This document shows, in pieces, positions 49,703 to 56,259 of a stretch of DNA of 64,000 nt. The stretch spans positions 1 through 64,000 of the forward strand of contig VGUH01000007.1 of NCBI GenBank assembly GCA_016874295.1, given 5' to 3'. The translations under genes and the position numbers were made by a program. The notes under the pieces are model-generated. The model was given only the letters and a program-made list of their open reading frames with translations, searched no databases and was not told the origin of the DNA. The stretch's first letter is position 1, and each line of letters opens with the position of its first letter. This stretch comes from Gammaproteobacteria bacterium. Lineage in GTDB: Bacteria; Pseudomonadota; Gammaproteobacteria; Steroidobacterales; Steroidobacteraceae.

Positions 49703-50013
49703 GGCTGCCGGGGCAGTTCCGGTCGGCAGGCGGCTCCATGTACTCGCCGAAGTTGGCGACGAAGTCGTCGAGGTTCGACACGAGCATTCTCCGGTACTGT
49801 GCGACGAAGTACTCGATCGTCTCGCCCGTAGGCGCCCTTGAGGTCCTGGGCCGATTCGCGCCTGCTGGCGCTGACCCAGGCGTTGAAGCGGGCGCAGGCA
49901 TACATCATCGAGGCGCTCACTTGGCCGCGGGAGACCTCCGACAGCTGCTCGTTGGCGACGCCCAAGTGCTGCTGCGCGAGATCGTAGAACTGGCGTTCAT
50001 CGTCCTGGGACAA
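49703..50013 (-). pseudogene. DUF3144 family protein, frameshifted
   Basis: The 5' part (MSQDDERQFYDLAQQHLGVA, then VSASMMYACARFNAWVSAS) and the 3' part (GETIEYFVAQYRRMLVSNLD, DDFVANFGEYM) match consecutive portions of DUF3144 proteins but in different frames. One extra T near 49832 separates them. After FGEYM the second frame continues without a close stop, so the 3' end is also altered. Function of the family is unknown. Confidence 0.75.
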
Positions 50014-50123
50014 GTCCGGTCTCCGCGCCTTGGAAAGGATGCCAAGAATACCAGCCTTATCAATGGATTACAGCATATAGCTGTTCCAAATTGGTTACCC
50101 GGGGCGCGGACCGGCCGGGCACA

Positions 50124-50648
50124 TCAGCCTGGCATGCGATCCTTCAGCAGGTAGGCAAAGGCGACAGCCGCTGCGTCGTGCTGCGCGGGCTGGTAGCCGT
50201 CCGCACAGTTCACGTGCGCGATGCCGCCGAAACGCATGCCGAGATACTCGAACGTGTCCCGGAAGGCATCCACGAAAGGTCCCGGCGCCGCGTCGTAGAT
50301 CGACGTGCACACGACGTACCCGGTCTTGCCGCGCAGGCGCCGGCCGTCCTCCAGGAGCTCGGGCAGGTCGAGGAAATCCGTGACGCGATCGAGGAAGATC
50401 TTCATCGGCGAGCTCACGGCATACCAGTAGACCGGCGACGCGAAGATGATATGGTCACAGGCAAGCACGCGTCGCATGAGTGGCTCGAAGTCATCGTCCC
50501 GGTGGCTGTGCGCATAGTCGTACGGCGCGATGCACAGGGCGCCGAGATCGACGACCTCGATGCCGAGCTCCCCCGCAATGCGATCCATGAAGGCGCCGGT
50601 GTTGCCGTGGCGGCGGGCGCTGGCGAACAGGGCGATGGCGCGAGGCAT
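50124..50648 (-). CDS. NAD(P)H-dependent FMN reductase / flavodoxin-fold protein
   Basis: A 174-residue flavodoxin-like protein. The FMN phosphate loop is FASARRHGNTGAFMD, and the second loop is FASPVYWYAVSSPMKIFLDR, as in NADPH-dependent FMN reductases and iron-sulfur flavoproteins. No iron-sulfur cysteines are present. It lies upstream of two small minus-strand units and has no clear partner. Confidence 0.88.
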   Translation of the reverse strand: MPRAIALFASARRHGNTGAFMDRIAGELGIEVVDLGALCIAPYDYAHSHRDDDFEPLMRRVLACDHIIFASPVYWYAVSSPMKIFLDRVTDFLDLPELLEDGRRLRGKTGYVVCTSIYDAAPGPFVDAFRDTFEYLGMRFGGIAHVNCADGYQPAQHDAAAVAFAYLLKDRMPG

Positions 50649-50654
50649 CGGCGA

Positions 50655-50816
50655 TCAACTTGACCCTCCGCGCCGCTTGAAGAATTGCACGGCGCGCTCG
50701 TGATTCAACGCCGCGGCACGCGTGGAAAACGTGCCGAGATTCCTGCGCTTGCCGGTGCGTGGATCCTTTCTGCGCGAATACAGGCGGTATTTGCCGGAGG
50801 GCAGCTTGCGGATCAT
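50655..50816 (-). CDS. Small basic protein (53 residues) of unknown function
   Basis: A short gene read from ATG 50816: MIRKLPSGKYRLYSRRKDPR, then TGKRRNLGTFSTRAAALNHE and a basic tail ending KRRGGSS. The strongly basic pattern with GKYRLYS...GTF resembles small conserved proteins seen near integron or phage-type sequences and the strand pattern of AP2/integrase arm-binding domains. That last comparison is a guess. It stops seven bases before the flavodoxin gene, so both may form one transcript. Confidence 0.65.
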   Translation of the reverse strand: MIRKLPSGKYRLYSRRKDPRTGKRRNLGTFSTRAAALNHERAVQFFKRRGGSS

Positions 50817-50870
50817 GGGCGTTCGAGCCAGAGGTTTGGCGTCATCTTTCGTTCGTGACCGTTACAGGTC

Positions 50871-51209
50871 TCAAGCGTCCAAGCGGTCCTCGTAGGCAAC
50901 CGACTCGCCGTGTTCGAGGGATCTCCTCAGCACACGCAGATACATCGCCCAGCAGTTGCACGAGATACGGTAGTGCTCGTTCGTGCCGGGCCAGCCGGTA
51001 TGGTAGAAGCGAACCCAGGTCCGCTGGTCCCGCGGCTTGAGCCGAAAGCCGACGCGTGTACCGAGCCAATCGCCGTCGGCTTGCACCATCTCCAGTTCGA
51101 ACTCGGCGTCCGGCACGAATGGCGTCACCTTGCCGCGCCAGTCGTACTCGGGACCGAACCACAGCTCGTAAACCGCGCCCACTTGCGGCGTGCCAGCCGA
51201 CCGCTGCAT
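50871..51209 (-). pseudogene. SRPBCC (AHSA1-like) domain protein, 5'-truncated
   Basis: The frame encodes VYELWFGPEYDWRGKVTPFV, then WVRFYHTGWPGTNEHYRISC and the tail LEHGESVAYEDRLDA, the C-terminal two thirds of an SRPBCC/START-like protein. The first residues (MQRSAGTPQ) are encoded by an attC arm, not by the family. About 50 N-terminal residues are missing. The cut coincides with the left edge of the cassette array, so recombination at the array edge probably beheaded the gene. Confidence 0.75.
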
Positions 51210-51222
51210 CGCATAGTTAGGC
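51175..51222 (+). repeat. attC half-site (right arm) at the array's left edge
   Basis: The right arm CCGCTGCATCGCATAGTTAG plus GC is the reverse complement of the left arm of the attC at 53503. No matching left arm is found upstream; the interrupted SRPBCC gene is there instead. The R' box GTTAGGC (51216-51222) also contains the stop codon of the first antitoxin. Confidence 0.7.
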
Positions 51223-51498
51223 CGCAGAGACCGTCAGTTTGACACCCAGACTCTGCAACACCTTGAGTACCGTGTCGTAGCGCGGCTTTGCGCCCGGCGT
51301 GAGTGCCTTATAAAGACTCTCGCGACCCAGACCCGACTCCTCGGCGATGCTGCTCATGCCACGCGCCTTTGCGACGTTACCGACCGCCGCGAGGAAAACG
51401 TCAGGATTTGGGTCCTCGAGCGCAGCAGTGAGGTACTCCGCGACCACCTCGTCGTTGGTGAGGTAGGCGCTAGGATCAAACTCTTTCAGCTTGGCCAT
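51217..51498 (-). CDS. Antitoxin of a HigBA-like module (cassette 1)
   Basis: A 93-residue DNA-binding protein with an N-terminal MAKLKEFDPSAYLTNDEVVA and a helix-turn-helix GMSSIAEESGLGRESLYKAL, as in addiction-module antidote proteins of the COG3636 type. It begins five bases after the toxin stop. Its TAA stop lies in the R' box of the attC half-site. It runs opposite to the attC orientation. Confidence 0.88.
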   Translation of the reverse strand: MAKLKEFDPSAYLTNDEVVAEYLTAALEDPNPDVFLAAVGNVAKARGMSSIAEESGLGRESLYKALTPGAKPRYDTVLKVLQSLGVKLTVSAA

Positions 51499-51503
51499 GG
51501 TTG

Positions 51504-51797
51504 TCACTCCAATTCCGCGAGCAGGCGTCTGGCCCGCGCAATGTCTCGTTGCTGAGATGATTTGTCGCCACCACACAGCAAGATAATTATGATCTCCCCG
51601 CGCGGCGCGAAGTAGAGGCGGTAACCAGGGCCGGCAAATATCCGCATCTCATGAAGTCCGCCACCGAGACTCTTGCTGTCACCCAAATTTCCGAGTCGTA
51701 TTGAATCGAGCCGAGCCAGGATTCGGGCAGTGCCCTTCGCGTCCCGCAGCCCAGCCAACCATTTGGAGAAGACTTCGGTTTGCTGGATCTGATACAC
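51504..51797 (-). CDS. RelE/ParE-family toxin of a HigBA-like module (cassette 1)
   Basis: A 97-residue putative mRNA interferase (addiction-module killer type). Typical text is EVFSKWLAGLRDAKGTARIL, GLHEMRIFAGPGYRLYF and IIIILLCGGDKSSQQRDI. GTG 51797 is chosen because it lies six bases downstream of a good -10 box, predicting leaderless mRNA, and gives the usual family N-terminus VYQIQQTEV. Toxin precedes antitoxin, the HigBA order. Confidence 0.88.
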   Translation of the reverse strand: MYQIQQTEVFSKWLAGLRDAKGTARILARLDSIRLGNLGDSKSLGGGLHEMRIFAGPGYRLYFAPRGEIIIILLCGGDKSSQQRDIARARRLLAELE

Positions 51798-51803
51798 ACG
51801 CCA

Positions 51804-51832
51804 AGTGTATCCGTACGGATACAACAATGCAA
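51804..51832 (-). promoter_or_regulatory. Promoter/operator of TA cassette 1
   Basis: Minus strand: -35 TTGCAT (51832-51827), a 17-base spacer, and -10 TACACT (51809-51804). A perfect palindrome TGTATCCGTACGGATACA (51806-51823) fills the spacer and is the probable operator for the antitoxin or toxin-antitoxin complex. The toxin GTG is six bases past the -10 box. Confidence 0.65.
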
Positions 51833-51854
51833 GGGCGGAAAACGGCTCTTCGCG

Positions 51855-51980
51855 GCCTAACGTCCGCGTTGAGCGGGCCGAGCCGCTGCAATAATAGGCG
51901 CCGCGGGCGCGACAATCTTCTCCGCGCCGGCGGCGCACCCCCGCCAAGCTCTCACGGACCGCTCCAACGCATTGTTAGAT
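51855..51980 (+). repeat. attC site 1 (126 bases)
   Basis: R'' GCCTAAC (51855-51861) and R' GTTAGAT (51974-51980). The left arm CGTCCGCGTTGAGCGG pairs with the right arm CCGCTCCAACGCATTG with mismatches, and an inner GC-rich hairpin lies between. It closes cassette 1 and opens cassette 2. Confidence 0.88.
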
Positions 51981-51993
51981 CGCCGAGCTTCAG

Positions 51994-52022
51994 TTGACCG
52001 TATGTCAGAACTGACATACACT
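51994..52022 (+). promoter_or_regulatory. Promoter/operator of TA cassette 2
   Basis: -35 TTGACC (51994-51999), 17-base spacer, -10 TACACT (52017-52022). The palindrome TATGTCAGAACTGACATA (52001-52018) spans the spacer. The toxin GTG at 52030 is seven bases past the -10 box, so the transcript should be leaderless. Confidence 0.7.
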
Positions 52023-52029
52023 AGCACTC

Positions 52030-52368
52030 GTGGCCAAAGCCGACAAGCCGCTGGTCTGGCCGCATGGGGAGATCAAGACTCCTCCATTCGCTACCGAGGC
52101 GAGGATTGAGGCGGGCGTGCTGCTCAGAAGGCTGCAACGCGGCGAGTCGCTGGGCATGCCGCATTCGCGGCCGATGCCGGTCATTGGCGGTAGGTGCCAC
52201 GAACTGCGCGTCCGGGATCGGACCGCAAACTGGCGGATCATTTACCGGACGGACGGAGACGCGATCATCATTGGAGAGGTCTTCGCCAAGAAGACACGGA
52301 CTACCCCCAAGGATGTAATCGCGATCTGTCAGAAGCGTTTTCGGGAGTATGACGATGCGTGCAAGTAA
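52030..52368 (+). CDS. HigB/Gp49-like toxin (cassette 2)
   Basis: A 112-residue RelE-superfamily toxin: KPLVWPHGEIKTPPFATEAR, then SRPMPVIGGRCHELRVRDR, NWRIIYRTDGDAIIIGEVF and a KKT-type basic end. This is the phage-derived Gp49-like group. Translation from GTG 52030 is probably leaderless. It overlaps the antitoxin gene, so both are co-translated. Confidence 0.9.
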   Translation: MAKADKPLVWPHGEIKTPPFATEARIEAGVLLRRLQRGESLGMPHSRPMPVIGGRCHELRVRDRTANWRIIYRTDGDAIIIGEVFAKKTRTTPKDVIAICQKRFREYDDACK

Positions 52369-52669
52369 GAAGGCAAAGCTCACCGGTCGCGGCTGGAAGG
52401 TCGGGGACACCAAGGAGTTCCTGGATCTCTCGTCCGAGGAGGCCGCGCTGATCGAGTTGCGCCTGAAACTCGCTGAAGGTCTTAAGGCCCGGCGCAAGCG
52501 CAAGCGTCTTACGCAGCACGACCTGGCCGCGGCGGTACAGTCCAGCCAATCCCGAGTCGCCAAGATGGAGTCGGGGGATCCGACGGTCTCGATCGATTTG
52601 CTGATGCGGTCACTTATAGCACTCGGCGCCTCGAGGCGTGACCTGGCCCGGATCATAGCGCCACGCTGA
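52355..52669 (+). CDS. XRE-family antitoxin, HigA-like (cassette 2)
   Basis: A 104-residue DNA-binding antitoxin with a helix-turn-helix in GLKARRKRKRLTQHDLAAAV and QSSQSRVAKMESGDPTVSID. ATG 52355 lies seven bases after GGGAG; an upstream ATG (52349) has no room for that site. The gene overlaps the toxin end by 14 bases. It autoregulates the promoter by family precedent. Confidence 0.9.
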   Translation: MRASKKAKLTGRGWKVGDTKEFLDLSSEEAALIELRLKLAEGLKARRKRKRLTQHDLAAAVQSSQSRVAKMESGDPTVSIDLLMRSLIALGASRRDLARIIAPR

Positions 52670-52676
52670 CTCGGCG

Positions 52677-52696
52677 ATCTAACGTCCGCGTTGAGC
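52677..52696 (+). repeat. Collapsed attC (20 bases)
   Basis: Cassette 2 ends with ATCTAAC (52677-52683) and the next cassette begins only seven bases later at GTTGAGC (52690-52696). That heptamer is the inner L'' box of other sites in the array (CGTTGAGCGG) but also fits the GTTRRRY crossover consensus. The body of the attC is missing. Confidence 0.7.
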
Positions 52697-52716
52697 GTCA
52701 CTCAGGGAGCATCACG

Positions 52717-52902
52717 ATGAATAGCAGATATATTGTTGTCTCGGGAGTGGTCTTCGGCCTTATCGCCTTGGCGCAACTGCTCCGCGCGGTGAATCAAGTG
52801 CCGGCTCAGGTCGGCAGTATTGAGATTCCTGTCTGGGTGTCCTGGATTGCTGTGATTCTGGCCGGCAGCATGTGCACTTGGGCATTCGCTACACGTCGAT
52901 AA
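52717..52902 (+). CDS. Small membrane protein (cassette 3)
   Basis: A 61-residue protein with two hydrophobic helices (YIVVSGVVFGLIALAQLLRA and VWVSWIAVILAGSMCTWAFA). GGGAG lies eight bases before ATG. It fills its cassette, which is about 340 bases including the attC. Such small two-helix proteins are common integron cargo; the role is unknown. Confidence 0.7.
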   Translation: MNSRYIVVSGVVFGLIALAQLLRAVNQVPAQVGSIEIPVWVSWIAVILAGSMCTWAFATRR

Positions 52903-52911
52903 GGCGGTGAC

Positions 52912-53037
52912 GCCCAACTATGCGTTGGAGCGGTCCGTGAAAGGTCTGGTGATGGGCGCCGCGGGCGCCTCGGAAATTGTCGCGCCCGCGGCGCCTGGCA
53001 AGCGCGTCGCGCGGCCCGCTCAACGCGGACGTTAGGC
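52912..53037 (+). repeat. attC site 3 (126 bases)
   Basis: R'' GCCCAAC (52912-52918) and R' GTTAGGC (53031-53037). L'' GCGTTGGAGCGG pairs with L' CCGCTCAACGC. A long inner hairpin is formed by GGCGCCGCGGGCG and CGCCCGCGGCGCC. It has the shape expected of a folded, integrase-recognised single strand. Confidence 0.9.
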
Positions 53038-53049
53038 AACATTTAATCC

Positions 53050-53508
53050 ATGCATATCGCACGTGCCACGTTGGTCTCAACAGTAGCCGCCATGGCGATT
53101 GTTACCTTGATTGCCTATCTGGTGCGTCCGACCTCCGACTGGGGAACCAATGATTCGGGCGCCGTACAGGGCTATTCGTATTTCGTCCTAGCCTGCTCTG
53201 CTACTGTCGTTAGCTCGGCACTGGTGTTTCCGCTGGTAGCGCTGCGATTGCAGAGGAAAGGCGCGTTTACGCGACGCCGCTGGACTCGCCAGGTGTTGTT
53301 GGGTGTAGTGTTAGTAGCATTTGCATGGTCCGCAGCGGCCTGGCTATTTCTTTTCGGTGGATCGCTGCTAAATGTCGCGGATATCCTGACGTTGGCCGTA
53401 CTGCTGAGCATCTTCATGATCTTGCTGTTAATCCCGATTTCACCCATGTGGCTATGGGTCGCACGTGCCCCTAAGCAGAATCCTACCAACTCAGCAAATG
53501 TTGCCTAA
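53050..53508 (+). CDS. Membrane protein (cassette 4)
   Basis: A 152-residue protein with four hydrophobic helices (STVAAMAIVTLIAYLV; FVLACSATVVSSALVFPLVAL; VLLGVVLVAFAWSAAAWLFLF; LAVLLSIFMILLLIPI). It is AT-richer than most neighbours, fitting foreign cassette origin. Its TAA stop lies within the attC R'' box (53503-53509). No family recognised. Confidence 0.75.
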   Translation: MHIARATLVSTVAAMAIVTLIAYLVRPTSDWGTNDSGAVQGYSYFVLACSATVVSSALVFPLVALRLQRKGAFTRRRWTRQVLLGVVLVAFAWSAAAWLFLFGGSLLNVADILTLAVLLSIFMILLLIPISPMWLWVARAPKQNPTNSANVA

Positions 53509-53632
53509 CTATGCGATGCAGCGGTCGTCGCACGTCGGCACGCCGCTTGCAGGGACAGGAACCGGCGCGGACGGGTTGCGATCCGCAAGCGGCGCGCCGA
53601 CTGCGCGCCGCCGCTGATCGCGCACGTTAGAT
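53503..53632 (+). repeat. attC site 4 (130 bases)
   Basis: R'' GCCTAAC (53503-53509) and R' GTTAGAT (53626-53632). The left arm TATGCGATGCAGCGGTCG pairs imperfectly with the right arm CCGCTGATCGCGCAC; the inner hairpin includes GCCGCTTGC/GCAAGCGGC. The left arm is nearly identical to the reversed half-site at 51222-51195. Confidence 0.88.
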
Positions 53633-53686
53633 GTCACTTGGACCGCGTCATTGCGTCGCCCGGCCTGCCCTGCTAGCTTGATCGAT

Positions 53687-53920
53687 ATGGCACGCCCGCT
53701 TACCAAGATTCAGCAGGAAATTCGAGCACTTAGCGGCCCCGAGAAGGAAGCGCTGCTGCTTCTTCTGTGGGAGGAGCTAGACGGCCCGTCCGATCCAGAT
53801 GTCGAAGCGGCCTGGCTGGAAGAAGTGCGCAGACGCGGCCAGGAGATCGACGCGGGCCAGGTCGAGCTTGTGCCTGCGGACAAGGTGTTCCGAAAGCTAG
53901 GAGCTGGACTCAAGAAGTGA
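53687..53920 (+). CDS. Addiction module antitoxin (cassette 5)
   Basis: A 77-residue RelB-like protein of the putative addiction-module component type: RPLTKIQQEIRALSGPEKEA, then LLLLLWEELDGPSDPDVEAA and WLEEVRRRGQEIDAGQVELV. ATG 53687 lies seven bases past a weak -10 (TAGCTT, 53674-53679) with TTGCGT 17 bases upstream. Antitoxin comes first in this cassette. It overlaps the toxin by four bases (GTGA). Confidence 0.85.
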   Translation: MARPLTKIQQEIRALSGPEKEALLLLLWEELDGPSDPDVEAAWLEEVRRRGQEIDAGQVELVPADKVFRKLGAGLKK

Positions 53921-54207
53921 CGCCTGAGTTTCACCCGGCGGCACAGGAAGAACTCGCCGCTGCAGTGAAGATCGGCGACGCTCGTGCAGCTGGGCTCGGA
54001 CTCGAGCTGCTTTTCGAAACGCAGCGGGTAGTTGCACTGCTATGCGACCTACCAGACGTTGGCGAACCGCTCGACGAGCGCTATCGGCGCTTTCCGCTCA
54101 GGCGATTTCCTTTCGGCATCGTGTACCGCATAGACGGCTCACGCCTGCGTATCGTCGCTCTCGCCCATCGCCGTCAACGTCCTGGCTACTGGGCTAGACG
54201 CAAGTGA
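53917..54207 (+). CDS. RelE/ParE toxin (cassette 5)
   Basis: A 96-residue toxin: TPEFHPAAQEELAAAVKIGD, RRFPLRRFPFGIVYRIDGSR and RIVALAHRRQRPGYWARR, the classic ParE ending. GTG 53917 overlaps the antitoxin stop. The TGA stop lies in the extended R'' region of the attC that the IS occupies, so the gene itself is intact. Confidence 0.88.
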   Translation: MTPEFHPAAQEELAAAVKIGDARAAGLGLELLFETQRVVALLCDLPDVGEPLDERYRRFPLRRFPFGIVYRIDGSRLRIVALAHRRQRPGYWARRK

Positions 54208-54211
54208 CATC

Positions 54212-55671
54212 TAACCCTGATCCGACAATCTTTTCTCGCGGGTGAGCGGCGAATGAATTGAAAAAGGCCTCTCGTTGTGGTTGAAAGCAAGTTGCCACAC
54301 CGACTTTCTGCCACGAGCGAGAGGCCACCGACAGTGAGACGAAGAAACACCGATTTGCATGCCCGTGTCAATGGAAATCTTGCCATCGAGTTCGGCGGCG
54401 CGAAGCTCACCTCGTACGCGGGGCTGGAGCTGTTCGATCGGTACCTGCGGCGGATCAAGTTCAGCGATCTGGTGCGCGCGGCGTTCGGCCAGGCGCGCCT
54501 GGGCGGGGGCTTCGGCGTGATCGCGATGGTGCGCGTGTTGATCGGGCTCTTGGTGGTCGGCGGCCGCCGCCTGGAACACCTGAAGTACCTGGCCACCGAT
54601 CCGCTGCTGCAGCGCTTCGCGCGCGTTGCGCATCTGGCGGCGCTCAATGCCGCGGTGATCGGGCAGATCCTGCCGCGGCTGGCGCTGCGGAGCCTGACCG
54701 TCGATGTCGACGGGACGGTGGTCTCGACCGGTCTGCAGGTCGAGCGCGCCTGCCGCGGCTACAACCCGCATCGTCGCAAGGTGCCGAGCTACTACCCGAT
54801 CACCGCGCACCTGGCGGAGACCACGCACCTGCTGCGGGCACGCAACCGCTCGGGCAATGTGCACGATGGCAAGGCCTCGCTCGGCTTTCTGCGGGAACTG
54901 TGGTGCCAGCTCGTTGGCCTGTCGGTGCCGAGCCGCCAGGTCCGCTTCCGCATGGATGGCGCCTTTTTCCGCGCGGATGTGCTGCGCTGGCTCACCTGGC
55001 GCGAAGTCGGCTATGCCGTCAAGGTGCCCTTCTATCGCTGGCTCGACCTGCAGCAGTTCATCTGCACTGCCCACCGCTGGACGCGAGTCACGGCCGAGGT
55101 GTCGGGCTTGCGGGTGCCGGCGGTGGCCACCCCCTGGGGGACAACGCTTCCCGTGGCGATCTATCGGCGCCGGATCGGGCATCGCCCGGCCAAGAACTTC
55201 CAGTTGGATCTGTTCGCCCCCAACGACGGGCACTATGAGTACTCGGCCGTCACCAGCAATCTCGACTACACGCTCGCGAACCTGTGGCACTTCATGGCCG
55301 GCCGCGGCGCGCACGAGAAGACCCTCGCGCAGCTGAAGAGCGGGCTCGCCTTCCATACCGTGCCCACCCTGGCGTACGCCGCCAACAGCGCCTGGCAGCA
55401 ACTGGTCGCGCTCACGCACAATCTGCTGACCAACTTCCAGATCGACACCGGCGCCGAGCGTCGACGCCGTTCCCGCAAGCACACCGCGCTGCCACGCCTC
55501 GCCACCGTGCACACGCTGCGCTTCACGCTGTTCCACCGTGCCGCAGCGCTGGTAAGACCCACCGGAAAAACCGTGCTGCGCTTGGCCCGCAATCCCGCCA
55601 CCGAGCGTCTGTTTACCCGCATCGATCAGGCGCTCCCGTGCGCGGCCTAGGTTTTTGACGGATTAGGGTTA
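54212..55671 (+). mobile_element. IS1380-type insertion sequence, complete copy, inside an attC
   Basis: Ends are TAACCCTGATCCG (left) and CGGATTAGGGTTA (right), imperfect inverted repeats. Minimal ends may be CCCTGATCCG/CGGATTAGGG, giving 54215-55668 with flanks CTAA and TTAG. No direct target duplication of 4-5 bases is visible. The flanks are the R'' of cassette 5 (ATCTAAC) and the R' of cassette 6 (GTTAGGT), so the element replaced the attC interior. Its left 127 bases are identical to window positions 127-1. Confidence 0.88.
54334..55650 (+). CDS. IS1380 family DDE transposase
   Basis: A 438-residue transposase with an RNase H-like core: first Asp in LTVDVDGTVVSTG, second in QVRFRMDGAFFRADV, and Glu in RGAHEKTLAQLKSG. 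Start GTG 54334 (RRRNTDLHARVNGNLAIEFG) follows a GAGAGG ribosome site; GTG 54277 is also open. It appears intact and, given two identical copies, could be active. Confidence 0.92.
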   Translation: MRRRNTDLHARVNGNLAIEFGGAKLTSYAGLELFDRYLRRIKFSDLVRAAFGQARLGGGFGVIAMVRVLIGLLVVGGRRLEHLKYLATDPLLQRFARVAHLAALNAAVIGQILPRLALRSLTVDVDGTVVSTGLQVERACRGYNPHRRKVPSYYPITAHLAETTHLLRARNRSGNVHDGKASLGFLRELWCQLVGLSVPSRQVRFRMDGAFFRADVLRWLTWREVGYAVKVPFYRWLDLQQFICTAHRWTRVTAEVSGLRVPAVATPWGTTLPVAIYRRRIGHRPAKNFQLDLFAPNDGHYEYSAVTSNLDYTLANLWHFMAGRGAHEKTLAQLKSGLAFHTVPTLAYAANSAWQQLVALTHNLLTNFQIDTGAERRRRSRKHTALPRLATVHTLRFTLFHRAAALVRPTGKTVLRLARNPATERLFTRIDQALPCAA

Positions 55672-55680
55672 GGTGTCTTG

Positions 55681-55965
55681 TTACGCGGCCACGCGCGAGA
55701 CCCGCAAGGCCTTGCGCCGTTTTTCGGCATGCCACAGGTCGTACTGCGTCTGCTGGTTCATCCAGCTCTCGGAACTGGTGCCGAATGCAATCGACAGCCG
55801 TACCGCCATCTCCGGGCTAATACCGGCGCGGCCATTGAGCAGGGCCGAGAGAGTCTTACGGCTGATTCCCAACGCGGCGGCCGCATCCGTGACCGAGAGA
55901 TCCAGCGGCTCAAGACAGAGCTTGCGGATGATCTCGCCGGGGTGGGGAGGGTTATGCATCCTCAT
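55681..55965 (-). CDS. HigA-type antitoxin (cassette 6)
   Basis: A 94-residue antitoxin: [20 protein letters not shown], helix-turn-helix [20 protein letters not shown], and [16 protein letters not shown], all standard HigA features. It begins eight bases after the end of the toxin gene and runs opposite to the attC orientation. The antitoxin is intact while the toxin is not, a survivable combination. Confidence 0.92.
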   Translation of the reverse strand: MRMHNPPHPGEIIRKLCLEPLDLSVTDAAAALGISRKTLSALLNGRAGISPEMAVRLSIAFGTSSESWMNQQTQYDLWHAEKRRKALRVSRVAA

Positions 55966-55973
55966 GGGCTACC

Positions 55974-56252
55974 TCAGTGATAATCCAAGTAATCGACATC
56001 TACTGCGTCTTTCCCCTCGAACCGGAAAGTAACACGCCAGTTGGCGCGAACTGTTACCGCCTAGGTACCGCTGCGGCCGCCTTTCAGCGGGTGAAGTCTC
56101 AGGCCCGGCAGGCCCATGTCACCTGGGGAAGTGGCGGCACTCAGAGCGCCTAGGATCAAGCTCAGCGGCTCTGCGTGAGCGGCCTGAATCCCGGCTTTTG
56201 ACCCCGTCGCAAAGAACTTGCCCAAACCCTTGTGACGGAACGCCCGAATCAC
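55974..56252 (-). pseudogene. HigB-type toxin, amber-interrupted (cassette 6)
   Basis: From GTG 56252 the frame reads IRAFRHKGLGKFFATGSKAG through GLPGLRLHPLKGGRSGT, then TAG (56061-56063, codon 64), then AVTVRANWRVTFRFEGKDAV to a TGA at 55974. In HigB proteins a Trp usually precedes the conserved VTVRANWRVTFRF strand, so TGG to TAG is likely. The truncated product would lack the last strands and be inactive. Confidence 0.85.
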
Positions 56253-56259
56253 GGTTCGG

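Noticed and set aside
51175-53632. CRISPR array
   Set aside because: The repeated elements are palindromic attC sites of about 126-130 bases separated by genes of variable size, not short direct repeats with uniform spacers.
43283-56063. Genome-wide recoding of TAG as an amino acid
   Set aside because: TAG ends intact genes here (atpI, atpH, msrA, the FAD oxidoreductase and the IS transposase), so it is a normal stop. The internal TAGs are better seen as mutations or errors.
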